From NCBI GenBank assembly GCA_949775045.1, contig OX459096.1, positions 47,855,790 to 47,919,789 of the forward strand: a stretch of 64,000 nucleotides of DNA, read 5' to 3'. This stretch comes from Metridium senile (taxonomy: Eukaryota > Cnidaria > Anthozoa > Actiniaria > Metridiidae). Positions within the stretch are counted from its first letter, which is position 1. Each line of letters begins with the position of its first letter. The notes under the pieces are model-generated. The model had not been told where the DNA came from. It saw only the letters and a program-made list of their open reading frames with translations, and searched no databases. Position numbers and translations under genes: made by a program. Shown here in pieces: positions 26,101 through 37,439 of this stretch.

Positions 26101-28422
26101 AACAAAATATAAACAAAACTTGCCAAGCTGCCTACTTTTACATTCATAACATCAGACATATCCGAAAGTACCTAACAACAGCCGCAACCGAAACCTTAGT
26201 ACATGCTTTTGTTATTGGCAGAATAGACTATTGTAATAGTCTCCTGTACGGCATGCCTGCGGTTCACATCGATAAATTACAACGTCTACAAAACTCAGCA
26301 GCCAGACTTATTTCATGCACATCTCGTTTTGACCACATTACGCCGGTATTGAAATCTCTTCATTGGTTACCTGTTAGATACAGGATTTTATTCAAAATTG
26401 CAATATTAACATTTAAAATACTCCATGGACAGTCTAAATCTACTAACTACTTAAAAGAACTTGTAAATATCAAGGAAAAATCAAGATATAATCTGCGTTC
26501 AAATAATTACGGATTAATACTGGAAGCACCAAGGATTAAATCAAAAAAAGACTCTTGGGGATCGCACATTTTCAATGGCGGCCCCTACCGTTTGGAATAA
26601 ACTGCCATCTTATTTACGAAATGAACTTAATTTTAATCATTTTAAATCATCACTTAAAACCCATTTTTTAAATATTGTATATAATTAGCTTTTAATATTT
26701 GATAGTAGCTTTTTATTGTAAACTTCTTTTTAATATCCAACATCTAATATATATTGAATATCGTATATATTTTTGAATTTTACATTTTACATTTTGTGTA
26801 ATTTATTCAAGTTCCTTTTATGTATTTTATTTATTTAATGCGCATTTGATTATATACATATAGATATTTGCGCTATATAAGTAATAAAGATTATTATTTA
26901 TTATTATTATTATTAAATAGTAAGTCAATGATTTTGTTTTTCAAGGTTTGGTCGGAGGAATGTCATTTCAGTGACTTTAATAGGAGCAGCAGTAGGTGCA
27001 TTTCTTACAATGATTTTGACAATGTATGATCCTGGTGACCATCAAGGTAATGCAATAAAGTAAGGGGGGAGGGGGTACTCCCTTTGTCCAAGTGGTAGGT
27101 GTGATCAGCAGAGGTTGTGAAAACGACCCCTAATAGGTACGCACAGATAAAAAAAACTGATAAAGCCTTGTCGAATGATTTGTCAATTTCTACCCCCCAA
27201 AAGCAACAGTCAACCCTTAGCACTTGGACAAATGGGAGTAAACCCCCCCCCCCCCCCCCCCCCTCCCCACACACACACACAACTTCACCCATGCCACAAC
27301 CTTTTAAATGGTTTCCGGGAGTATTTTTGATATTTCGCTAACAGCTCTGATTCCCAGCTATACTTCCAGAGGAAAGACAGCTAGATCAGAGCTTAGTCTA
27401 ACAAATTCTTTTTTGTTCATTTAGGTTATGCAATAGGACGGCTGGCTTCATCATTATTGGCAAAGTTGGCAATAGATGTATCAGCTGATACACTAACAAT
27501 TTATTCTGCTGAATGTTTTCCAACAATCATTAGGTAAGGCTTACAGGTACAGTCTTAACAAAAAGTGATAGGACTGCTTAAAAAAGTATGCTGAAATACT
27601 CCTCCTAATGACCAATTAGTTAAAAAAAAACCCTCTAGTGAAATTTCCAGTTGACAGTTTGTATTGTCATCTTGCAGAGGAACTGGCTTTGCAGTTGCAA
27701 ATGCAGGAGTTGATATTGGTGGTATTGTATCTCCTTTCGTAATAAAATTGGTGAGTTCAGGCTTAATTATATAGAATACATACAACAGTGTGCAGCTGGA
27801 ACAGAAAACCCTGGTTATAGGTTTTATGTTTGGCTGCACAAACTGCATGGTGAGAATTTGCATTTATACTTTGCCAATATTGTTAACCAAAATCTATCAT
27901 GACGAGAGTATGAATACAATTTGTTAGCCAAGGAAAGGGGTATTCCATCAATCAGTATGCAATATATGCCATACACATGAAGACTCACCAGATGTAGACT
28001 CATAAAACGTTTTAACTAAACAAACCGAAACACTTGTATTTATCATTATCATAAGTCAATGCTGAACATAGCCTGCGTTACAGACCCTTGTAAGCGCTCG
28101 AAACGTCTCCCGCCCGTTTCGAGCGCTTACAAGGGTCTGTAACGCAGGCTAATGCTGAACATAGCATATTTTGCTCTAAAACATTCTGATCTGGCTTCTT
28201 GATTGATTGTAGGATCATTTTAATCCGATACTACCATATGGTGTCATTGGTGGAGTTGCATTACTAGCTGGCCTAGAATGTTTAACACTGAAAGAAACTG
28301 GTGATAAACCTACCTCTGAAACTTTGAATGATGAAAATTGTAGAGGACTGTCTACAATAACTGCTCCAAATGATGAAGACCATTCTGATCAAGTTAATAT
28401 AATTGCAGAATCAAAGTTGTAG
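20155..28422 (+). CDS. SLC22-family organic ion transporter, copy B
   Basis: Nine exons with lengths identical to copy A: 20155-20442, 22551-22779, 24130-24328, 24515-24733, 25339-25473, 26946-27046, 27425-27533, 27678-27750, 28213-28422; 520 residues, no stop or frameshift, all splice sites intact. Motifs as in copy A (GILSDKIGRKP, STEFVG, FIPESVRFL, KETGDKPTSET). By eye about 23 residues differ from copy A, many charge-changing: E85K, several in the loop after FIPESVRFL, FV to AD in exon 7, and Ile473 to Glu inside the last membrane segment. Introns carry a 1.9-kb TIR element, a 1.1-kb repeat cluster and a LINE. Likely a functional paralogue with possibly altered substrate range; pseudogenisation cannot be excluded. 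Confidence 0.9.
20469..22372. mobile_element. 1.9-kb TIR element with TCGAA-rich subterminal arrays, copy 2
   Basis: Ends CCCGACGTAGCTAATCGAAC / the complement of CCCGACGTAGCTGATCGGAC, flanked by agtata on both sides. Arrays of attcgatt, ttcgattaa and gttcgatt lie inside each end (20485-20630 and 22190-22365). The interior has no transposase and contains a reversed SINE piece. It fills intron 1 of SLC22 copy B and is absent from copy A. Confidence 0.7.
21917..22048 (-). repeat. SINE family 1, copy 2 (body only)
   Basis: Reverse complement of about 840-970 in the first SINE (gtaaaatgagcgcaccgtcgg segment, actttact tail). The tRNA-like head is missing, as expected from 5' truncation during insertion. 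Confidence 0.75.
23331..23405 (+). repeat. tRNA-like head (SINE remnant)
   Basis: Box A-like TAGCATAATGG and a perfect box B GGTTCGAATCC at tRNA spacing. The outer segments do not pair into a convincing acceptor stem, so I read it as a tRNA-derived repeat and not a functional tRNA gene. Confidence 0.5.
23463..23507 (+). repeat. (ATGGGGGG)n minisatellite
   Basis: Five tandem 8-bp units, each with a run of six G. Predicted to form a G-quadruplex on the coding strand of SLC22 copy B. Confidence 0.85.
25660..26920 (+). mobile_element. 5'-truncated L2/CR1-like LINE in SLC22-B intron 5
   Basis: An open frame from 25740 to 26600 encodes the second half of a reverse transcriptase: VPQGSCLGPLLFTIY, the catalytic YADDTQLYV, then HWLPVRYRILFKI and a YNLRSNNYG block. 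One single-base frameshift near 26555 separates this from the usual C-terminal WNKLPSYLRNEL segment, which is present in the next frame. The 3' end is gcgctatataagtaataaag followed by (TTA)n. The 5' half is missing. It is less decayed than the LINE at 16471-17990, hence younger. Confidence 0.85.
28072..28148. mobile_element. 77-bp perfect palindrome with 14-bp target duplication
   Basis: Arms of 34 bp (cctgcgttacagaccctt ... and complement) around a short tctcccgcc centre. It is flanked by the direct repeat AATGCTGAACATAG at 28058-28071 and 28151-28164. Copy A has a single AATGCTGAACATAG and no palindrome. Related pieces lie at 3460-3480 and 20016-20074. Confidence 0.85.
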
Positions 28423-30022
28423 GTTTTATAGTCATTTTAGTTTAGAATGTAAACCAGTACATCTATGAAATGTGTATTGCGCCTTTTTACTGGGTTGCAT
28501 GTGCAGACATATGATTGGATAAATTAATCACATGATATTGAGCATGATATATTTGTCTTTGCTTGTCGCCATTGCATCATTCTTTCAATAGAAAATTAGC
28601 AATTTGTTTTTCACTGATGTACTGTTTGCACTCTTAGACTAGCACTAAATATAGACAATTTTTGTGGTGAAGTACATGTTCCACATATCAGCACACTAAA
28701 TGACTAAACAATGTTGGCCTTCCTTGACAGACTGTTTGGAAGTTCCAGAAGTTCAGATGCAGTGATCACTAAACTCTCGAAATCAGCAAATTTGACTCAT
28801 GGTGCACTGGAGTAAATATATAATATAATAAATTTGAAAATGTTTATTACTAATTATGTTGATAGAAAATAAGTACACAAATGGTGATTAAAATGATTTT
28901 ATTGAAATTCATTCTCAAGAGAGTAATTAAATACAAAGTATACACATCACAAAACAAACAGATAAAGAAGACTAGCGTAATATATATAAGTACATTTGTA
29001 GCGATGGACAAAGTCATTACTACTAATAATAAACAGGGATACTATTATACTTGTCCAATTTGAAAACTAACTTTACTCTTAATCAATCTGTGTTTCTTAA
29101 CATATTGTCTGCTATTACATGTAATGTAGTTTCCTACTCTATTTTTGTAAAATTCCTTTCATGACAGAATACTTAACTGTATTGGTTGCTTTATCAAATA
29201 AAATCAATTGTTTATATTAAAGAGCAAAACTTGCTGCACTTATGAGATTAATTGTTGAAGTCTATACTGGAAAACTAAAATGTAATGTCTATTACCTATA
29301 TTATGATATGTAATGACAACTCAACTGAAATGCTGTGTAGGCTTCACTATGTAAAATTATTGTACTGAACTTGTTGTCACAATTACTTTATCTACATTAA
29401 TTAACACTATTAGCCAGTTACTCTATATAATGCTGCATGAACCGCCTTTTCCTTTGATGTTGTCTTCACTAACAGCTTTCACAGCTAACAGCTTTTTGAC
29501 AGCTAAACAGTACTACTTCTTCTGATGAATTCTCTGCCTGATTCTCTGGCTAACTTCTGTCTTCTTGTACCTGTGAATTAATGCTTGTCAGCTTGTTTTT
29601 TTCCACATATTCAAAGGACTATACTACGCAAGAAATGTAACATGGTATAATGATTAATTCCTCAACCTTCCCCTGACTTGCCTCAATTTTACCAGAAAAT
29701 TGCAAGAGAGACCCTCAGACATAGCCACACAAGTTGCTTGCATTATCAAAAAAGTTTTGACTAACATGATTGTTTCCTTTATGAAAAATGTGATTGGAAG
29801 TTTGTCTGATTAGTTGTTATTTTAATGGTATAAAAATATATCTGATACTATAATCTCTGAGTGTGGACAATGTTCTCCCTGATCTTTCCCTAACCAGTTT
29901 TTGTGAACTATACTTACCATAATATCATCTAATCTGTTGATAATGAATGGTTAGTTCAGAATACAAAAGAATAATTGGTTATAACATGGTAACCCAATCA
30001 CACAGTTACACTTACCAAGTGG
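28423..30022. other. Convergent 3' flanks of SLC22-B and hnRNP
   Basis: Noncoding, nearly identical to 10618-12977 apart from insertions. It holds an AT-rich block with several AATAAA-like signals near 28815-28840. A segment at about 29504-29815 is unique to this side. Confidence 0.6.
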
Positions 30023-31737
30023 TTAATAAGGACGGTAAGTACGGTCAGTTTTAACATCTGTAGAACCTCTGCTTGCACCTCTTCCCATTGGACCATAAGC
30101 AGATGACATTTGACTGTAGTTAGCCATTGGAAAAGCAGTGTCGCTAGTCCCAGTTGGGTAACTCTTAGAAGCTGCATCACTAGAACTTTGGTTTCCACTC
30201 TCAGCACTACCATAACCATAGTTACTCATAACTGCAGCCTGGAAGTTACTCCAGTCAGCAGGGGTACCACTCATACCTGCGAAGGGATACCCATATCCAC
30301 CACCAGATGGTTGATCATAGGCTCCACTAGTCCGTCCACTACCACCTGTACCACTAGCACTAGGAGACTGTGACTTACGAGCAACACTATCACTACTACT
30401 ACTACCACCATAACCACTCATAGCTGCACTATAACCTGCTTTATCATAACCACTACCCCTATCGCCACCTCCAAAACCACCAAACCCACCCATTGGTCCA
30501 AAGCCACCAGGAAAACCACTGTAACCAAATCCAGGACCAAAACCGCCAAACCCCATTCCACCAAACCCAAATCCTGGACCAAAGGCTGCTGGGTTAAAAC
30601 CAAATGGAAAGTAGCTACTCATATCACCCTCTCTTCCTCTGTCTCTTCTATCTCTGTCACCTAAAAAAGAAGTTTATTAGCTATAGTGTTGGTGTAAATT
30701 AATGGTTAATGGAAACATAAGTTGTAATATTATATAAATAAATATAATAATAGTCTTTACCTCTGCCCTCTCTCCCACCAAAAAATCCAGCATTCCCAAA
30801 AAGCCTAGTACCCCAGGGACCAAAACCTGCAGTTAGACAACCAAAAAGTGTCATGAACTGCTAAACACAATTACTATCAAAATAAGGTCTGTTCTACAAG
30901 GAAGAAGAAATCGAGACCTTTGAACCCTCAATATACTTCTATGCTGTTGCTCTATTGTTGTAGCTACATAGCTAAACTGAGTTGTGGACATTTAATACTT
31001 CCATAAAAAAAGATGGCTACAGTTTTGTAGCTGAAATATCCCAAGTAAGCAAAAAGGGCTGTAAATCTACCTCGATCCCTGTCTCCTCTGTCTCCCTTGT
31101 CTCGTGAGTCCCTATCCCTATCTCTGTCTCTGTCCCTTCTATCTCTGTCAGAGGAGCCATAATCATCCTCGTGCCTCTTCTTCAACATCGACTGAGGTTC
31201 GGCTTTCTTCACCTCACATTGCTTCATTCGTATCTCATGGTACTTCATAGCGCACACTTTCTCGGCTATCTCCTCCTCGTCGAAAGTGACGAAGGAAAAA
31301 CCTCGGATACGTTTGTTGTTTTCTTTGTCTCTTTTCAAATCGATGTCTATGACTTGACCGCTTCCGTGTTTTTCGCAAAGCTTGGTAAAGTAATCTCGGA
31401 TGTCGTCTTCGGTAGTAGTACTCGCAAGTCCACCAACGAAAATCTTACGAGTCTTGGTCAAAGCCATGGGGTTTTTAGCTTCATCTTTAGGAATTGATCG
31501 CTTTGGTTCGATCTCTCGCCCGTCTAATACATGTCCGCGTACTTTAAGGCAGTCATCGACGCTGTTTGACGAAGCGTATGTAACAAATCCAAAACCACGA
31601 GACTTGCCGTTGTTCTTCATGATAACGCAGTCGACAATCGTTCCCCATTGTGAGAAATATTCCTTTAAGTCTTCTTCTTGCGTTTCCCAATTAAGTCCAC
31701 CGATAAAAAGCTTACGAAGCGTTTCACTTTCAGACAT
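30023..31737 (-). CDS. hnRNP-type protein with two RRMs and glycine-rich tail
   Basis: Three coding exons on the minus strand: 31737-31071, 30826-30761, 30660-30023; 1371 nt, 456 residues. Start ATG begins MSESETLRK. RRM1 (about 8-80) has RNP2 KLFIGG and RNP1 KSRGFGFV; RRM2 (about 97-175) has KIFVGG and RGFSFVTF. Then an Arg/Asp-repeat stretch (about 196-225), a Gly/Phe-rich low-complexity region and an S/G/Y-rich tail ending RTYRPY, a fit to the R-x(2-5)-PY transportin signal known from hnRNP D-like proteins. It resembles hnRNP A/B/D and DAZAP1 relatives; exact orthology is open. Role: nuclear-cytoplasmic RNA binding in splicing, stability or translation. A splice donor 6-7 bases after the stop implies an intron in the 3'UTR. 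It diverges from SMUG1. Confidence 0.93.
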
Positions 31738-32078
31738 TTTTCGCAAAGACGCCAAACACCAAAGTTACGAATAGAGCACTGAAATGGCTGCCGCTTAGAT
31801 CACGTGGAATCGAAGGCGCCTTCGCTGTGATTGGCTGCTTAGAATAATCAAACTGTGGGGGTGGGGGTGGGAATAGAGTTAAACAATAGAAAATAAATAA
31901 AAACAAAGGAAAGAACATAAAAACATACCAATACATATTATTTGAACATATTTATGCAACTTACTCAAACATCAGCAAAATTAGATGGTTCAACTAGGGT
32001 TATATCTCACATATTTGCATGATTGTAAAAAAATCCATCCTCCCTCCCCTCCCTAACTTTATTAGTAATGATACCAAA
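31738..32078. promoter_or_regulatory. Divergent promoter region, hnRNP / SMUG1
   Basis: 341 bp separate the two ATGs. A CACGTG E-box lies at 31801-31806 and a YY1-like AAATGGCTGCC at about 31782-31793, next to the hnRNP start. No TATA box is obvious. The SMUG1 side is AT-rich. Confidence 0.5.
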
Positions 32079-34402
32079 ATGGCCACTGGTACACATAATT
32101 TTTATAAGTCAAACATTTGTGAAACATTTCTCGAAATAGAGTTTGAATTAAGTGCTAAACTTTCATGCCTTCGTTTTGAATCACCTGTAAGCTGCATTTA
32201 CAACCCGCTTGAGTACGCTCGTGATCCACATTGCGATTATGTATGCAAATTTTGTAAAGAAAAAAAGAAAGTACTATTTGTTGGAATGAATCCTGGACCA
32301 TTTGGAATGGCTCAAAATGGGGTGAGCAAACACATTTGATTTAAATCATAGAAATTACCATTGAAATAAAGATTCCTTTCATTCTTCATTTTTGAGGAAA
32401 TTAGATAGATTATGACAGCTAGGTAGTTGAATAATATAAAGCTTAATGAGTATTATTTAAAAACTTGTAAGTTATATGATATGCTGTTGATAATAATGGT
32501 TTATGATGCTAATAATAACTAGACGCTCTAGGAGCGTGAAGTCGGGCTAGTCATAAAATCAACACAATTCTACGTTGGGCTTCCTGTGTTCGTTCCCAAA
32601 GCATCATGAGGGACTATACGCGACATGACAGATAGATAGATAGATAAAAATATACATAGATTGACTAAAAGGTAAACTAGAGTTGGGCCCTCTAGCCCGA
32701 CTAATGATGAAAGTGCATGATGCTAATTATATTGGTGTCATGTCCACCCATGCATGCAAAAAAACATAGTTAGCCCAAGCTCACTATTTATCTGTGTTTA
32801 TTACAAGCATTTCTTTTTTGGGAGGGGGAGGGGGATAACACAGCTATAGCTATCCCAAAACACTTGATCCCCTTCCCAATAAAGAAATGTTACCATTGCC
32901 GGATTTCAAGCCGACAGGGTCTGGGGCGAATTGCCTTACACTTTGTTAAACAAGATTTGATTTACATAATCAGAGAAACCTTGTCAAGCTTTACAAAATC
33001 CTGAAGTTTGGTGTTGATTGGTTTAATATTGTGTTAAATACAGCCATTCAAAAACTTGAAAATTTATGAAGAAATGTATGGAAAACCGGACAAGTTAGTC
33101 TAAGTTGTCCGGTTTTTGACATTTCCCATACATTTCTTTACAAACGCCAATAGCTGTATCTCATGCAATATTAAACCAATCAACACCAAACTTCAAGACA
33201 TTGTAAAGCTTGTCAAGGTTTCTCTGATTATGTAAATGAAATCTTGTTTGACAAAGTATAATTAAGGCGATTCGCCCCAGCCCCTAATGGCTTGAAATCC
33301 GGCAATGCAAGAGAATATAGTGCAAATTTTAAATATTTCAAGTTATTACAATCTCAGCTAGTGTCCTTTTCAATCATTATATATTGTCTGTGAAAATTTG
33401 AGGCGATTTGGGCAAGAATTATGAGCCCCTCCCAGGAACAAGGGCATATATTTTTAGGGAACAAGGGATACTGACAAATTATTTTCAGGGAACAAAGGAG
33501 CAAATTATGATTAAACAATAGTTTTTTGAGATCATGGGAACATAAGGTAAAACATTTAGGGACACAGTTATTTTACTTATGGGGAACATTAACGGAGAAA
33601 ATGCAAAGTATCAAAGGATCCTGGGAGCATGCACCCCCAATTGAGGGGCTCAATTACAAGAGTTATGAAATAGTCAACTAATGAATGATTTACAAAGGAC
33701 ACTAATATTGTTTCATTAAATTTTATGTATATATTTATGGCAAAAATTGAAGAAAAAATAATTGAAACAATCAAAAATCATCTTGTAATTGTCTTAAAAA
33801 ACAACACTTGGGTTACCTGTGCAAAAACTATTTTTGATGCCAGCTGTGGTCTTATATATAAGTTTGTTTTATTATTGAAGGTTCCATTTGGTGATCCACA
33901 TTATGTGAAACATTGGCTTAAAATAACAGGAAATATTGGTAAACCAGTGATAGAACACCCAAACAGACCTATCCTTGGATGGGAAAGCACCAGAACTGAA
34001 GTCAGTGGATCACGATTTTGGGGCTTCATGGAAAAATACTCCAAAATTCCTGAAAACTTCTTCTCCAGTTGTTTTGTACATAATTATTGTCCTTTAGTGT
34101 TTATGAATGAAACTGGTAAAAATATTACCCCTAATAATATCCCTGCTTGTCAGAGGAAAGAGCTTTTTAGTTTATGTGATAATGCACTAAAGGCAGTAGT
34201 TCAGTTATTGGATGTCCAAATGCTTGTTTGTCTTGGTAAGTTTGTTGAGTCTCGATGTAATACAATTTTCAAGGATGGACACATTCAAATAGCAGGGCTG
34301 ATGCATCCAAGCCCTGCAAACCCTAAAGCAAATGCAGACTGGGAAAATATAGCACTAAAACAGCTTCAAGAATCTGGAGCAATGTCATATATAATAAACT
34401 AG
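32079..34402 (+). CDS. SMUG1: SMUG1 uracil-DNA glycosylase
   Basis: Two exons: 32079-32321 and 33881-34402, joined in phase 0 within GMAQNG|VPFGD; 254 residues (human about 270). It removes uracil and oxidised pyrimidines such as hydroxymethyluracil from DNA in base excision repair, in the nucleus. Seen: IYNPLEYA, motif 1 GMNPGPFGMAQ with Asn71 at the water-activating position, EVSGSRFWGF, FVHNYCPL, and motif 2 MHPSPANPKAN with His223. An in-frame ATG at 32019 would add 20 residues of low similarity, so 32079 is preferred. The first intron (1.56 kb) contains a large foldback element. It is convergent with the sorting-nexin-like gene. Confidence 0.95.
32894..33307. mobile_element. 414-bp foldback element in SMUG1 intron
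   Basis: Arms of about 190 bp running cattgccggatttcaagcc to ggcttgaaatccggcaatg, with a central cggacaag/ttgtccgg stem. Similarity between the arms is high throughout. No coding frame. Confidence 0.85.
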
Positions 34403-34424
34403 ATGCATTTACTCAGGCTATGTC

Positions 34425-34496
34425 ATAGAGTAGTAATTGATAAGGGGTTTACCTGTAGCATTACATCCCATTACATCCTGCGGGGTAGCCTGAGTA
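34425..34496. repeat. Short TIR repeat, copy 1 (second at 50650-50744)
   Basis: Begins ttactcaggctatgtcatagag and ends ggggtagcctgagtaa, so its ends are inverted. The copy at 50650-50744 shares most of its length. Confidence 0.7.
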
Positions 34497-34625
34497 ATTA
34501 ATTGTGGACAGTTCCAAGGCTCTTTTGTTTTAGACACTGCATTATATACCATGATAATTTGAAGAATGTTGTTGAAAGGAACAGCTAACTGCAGTGATTA
34601 CATAACCAAAAGGAACTTTGATATT

Positions 34626-35568
34626 AAGGTAGTACCGGATACTTGCTACTGCGCATCCATTTCGCGCATCTCGGTTTCCATCATTTATTTGCGTTTTTTT
34701 GAAAATTTATCTAAATAATATTTTAATTTAAATCCTTATCTATAACTTAAGAAAGTATTATGTCATTTCATGCAACTTTGGAGGTAAAATGGGACATTTT
34801 TCGAAACATGCTCAGATTTTCACTACCTGACAAGGTCGCTGTTTTGTCTCAAAACAACAAATTTACAACTTTGTAAAAATGAATACATAAAATATGATTT
34901 TGACTTCTTTAGTCGTAAAACTAATACAAAATAGGTTTTAGGGTTTCTGGAGATGACAAGGATAATTTGACAAGTTTCAAGCAGATGTTTAAAGTACTAG
35001 AACCCAGTCCCGCGCGGACCGTTGCCGTGTCTTTTTAACAAAAAAATGGATTCGGTCGCTTATAACTCGCCTATTAGTACGGGGACCCCCATTTTTTTTC
35101 TTTTTAATCAAGACTGCATTTACTACTCTTACGATTTAGAATAAAAAATAAAATATTCATTGATTGGATTTTCTGAAATTTTACAAATGGTACAACTCTA
35201 TACGCATGTAGTGTGCGTAATTGGCGTATAATTGTGCTTATATGGCTCACTTATACCCATATTTGGAAATGATTCAATGATTTTTATGACAGGAAATGTT
35301 AGATAACCCTTAGATCTATCGTTTGATATAATATTATGCTTTTCCTAGCAGAATACGTTCGCATTCTCTTGACTGCTTTGAATAGGTACTTTTGAGCAAA
35401 TCACCGCAAATTATTGCAAAAACCTACTTTTACTATATCTTATAACTCTATAACCAATACGGTGACCCCAATTTTTTTCCACGTTTTTTGACTTGCCTAA
35501 CAATAATCTATAAATGACAGGATTTATAAAAAAATTCATTGAAGAAATCCAAGTATCCGGTACTACCT
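34626..35568. mobile_element. TIR element AGGTAGTACCGGATAC
   Basis: 943 bp with 16-18 bp perfect terminal inverted repeats (AGGTAGTACCGGATACTT on the left) and TA on each side. The interior is noncoding. It looks like a non-autonomous Tc1/mariner-type element. The rest of the SMUG1 to SNX spacer (35570-36130 and 36425-37439) shows only decayed repeats. Confidence 0.75.
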
Positions 35569-36133
35569 TAATTGCTTATATGAACTAGAAAATAAATTTT
35601 TACTTCAGTCCTTGCCAGCCCTGATGTTATATAGTTAGTAATAATAGTTACAATTGATGTTTGGAAAGTTTTTAAAATTTGGAAGATCCTTTAGGAGAGT
35701 CCAATTTGATAACGCTCAAAATGTCACAAGTATCTAGTCATTATGAGTTGTACGAGAAAATTGATTTTGTGTAAATTATTTCATAATATATTGAAAAAGA
35801 CAACTGGTACACTGCAGAGTATCCAGCAGAGTACAATGTAGTAAAATGTACGTAATCAAGTAATTTTGTACAGTATAAGTTAACACCCCGACGCACAAAG
35901 ATATGACCACTTTTAATATATTCGCATACTTCTATGCACAGACTTTATGCTGCAAAACAAATTTTTACACGCCTTAATTGGTAAAATCAGACAACTTCAC
36001 ATCAAATGTGTCTGATCTGTTTAAAGTACAAACTCCCGTGAACAAATACATTAACTGTGGTCATACTTTTGGGCATCACGCTGTAACACCTCTACATAAA
36101 CAAGTAAAAATAGAAAACAAGGATAAGAAAATT

Positions 36134-36422
36134 ACAGCGCGATGCACCTTACCATGGCCACCTAATTAAAGTTTTGTACAAGTTAACCAATCAGAAAGTG
36201 AGAATTTGACCTTAATATAAAAGACATGCCAAGTGTCAAATGATTAACACTTTGAAATGTCCAAAGCAAAGACAAGAGTGAAGTTTATAAGTGTCTGAAA
36301 AACCTCCCAGAATGTTTAAATTTGAAAAGGTGTAGCAAATAATTTAAAGAGAAATGTTTGAACGCTAAGCTAACTTGTACAAAACTTTAATTGGGTGGCC
36401 ACGGTAAGGTGCGTCGCGCTGT
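36134..36422. mobile_element. MITE family 1, copy 2
   Basis: Terminal inverted repeats of about 50 bp (CAGCGCGATGCACCTTACC / complement of CAGCGCGACGCACCTTACC) with TA on each side. The interior matches 2137-2381. Confidence 0.85.
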
Positions 36423-37439
36423 AACACATTCCACTAATAAAACATTTTTATTTGAAAGCCATGCAAATGTACTCTTTTATTTTCATTGATAAAAAAGTTC
36501 ACAATTTGACAATATATTATCATTTAAGAATTATCATTAATTTTATTATTAAGAGTATCATATAAATGTATTTTTATTTGCTATTTTTCTGTTTTAAAAA
36601 AGGTATGTGTCCACATTAAATCTAATCTAGATTTTTTATTTTATTGTTATTTTTATAATAGAAATTTGATTGCAAACAGTATATCGCATTAATAATACTA
36701 AATAGTGCAATATATGCTAATTCTGTTTTTATATCTCTTGTCTACTTATCGCTATTTTGTATTATTTAAGTTTGATTCAACATTCCGGAGAACAAAAGAA
36801 ATTTTGAATGGACGTTGAAGCAGAGTTGAAGTTGTTTGCCCTTCTCTGTTCGACATTCATATTATGCATTTATCCGTCTTGCAAATATGTAGCACGTTTC
36901 AACACAGTTGAAAGGGGGCAACAAATGTTTCAACAAAATTGACCTGATATTGAAGCAGTTTGCCCGGGCCTTTAGTAATTTATTATTTCATTGATATACT
37001 GTTTGCACTCTGTTGCAGACAGACTGTTATATACTTCCCACTATCAAAACTAACATAGCCCAATTTGTACTTAAATAGAGAAATTTATATTATATAAAAT
37101 GTTTCAAATTTCTCCTTGAAATAAGCAAGGAATATAATATATTATTAGTAGATGTTATTTCATTAAAATGGAGTATATATTAAAATGTATTAAAACATTT
37201 GGTATGAATTTTTGTGCAATATTTTCATTGCAACAATTATTGATAAGTTAAAATGTCCTGTTTTTTTATTGTTTCTTGATACATGCATTCCCTGCCTGTG
37301 CAATCAAGATCTTGAAATGAGAGTATTGTTAAAGTGGACCAACGATAAAATATAAAAAATTGTTTATATACGAATTGTTGCTAATTGGCAAATTTTGCAT
37401 AATTAAACTCCCCTATAATATTTTAGTGAAATGCAAAGA

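Larger units (their letters stand above)
20076..30791. repeat. Segmental duplication, right copy
   Basis: Matches 4296-13753. It runs on without a break into the complete hnRNP gene, so this side keeps the ancestral right-hand junction. Private insertions: 20469-22372, about 22868-23990, 25660-26920 and 28072-28164. A block at about 29504-29815 is absent from the left copy. Confidence 0.92.

Noticed and set aside
31738..31755. Upstream start for hnRNP (six extra residues)
   Set aside because: The upstream codon is TTG; the first ATG is at 31737 and gives the expected MSESE-type start.
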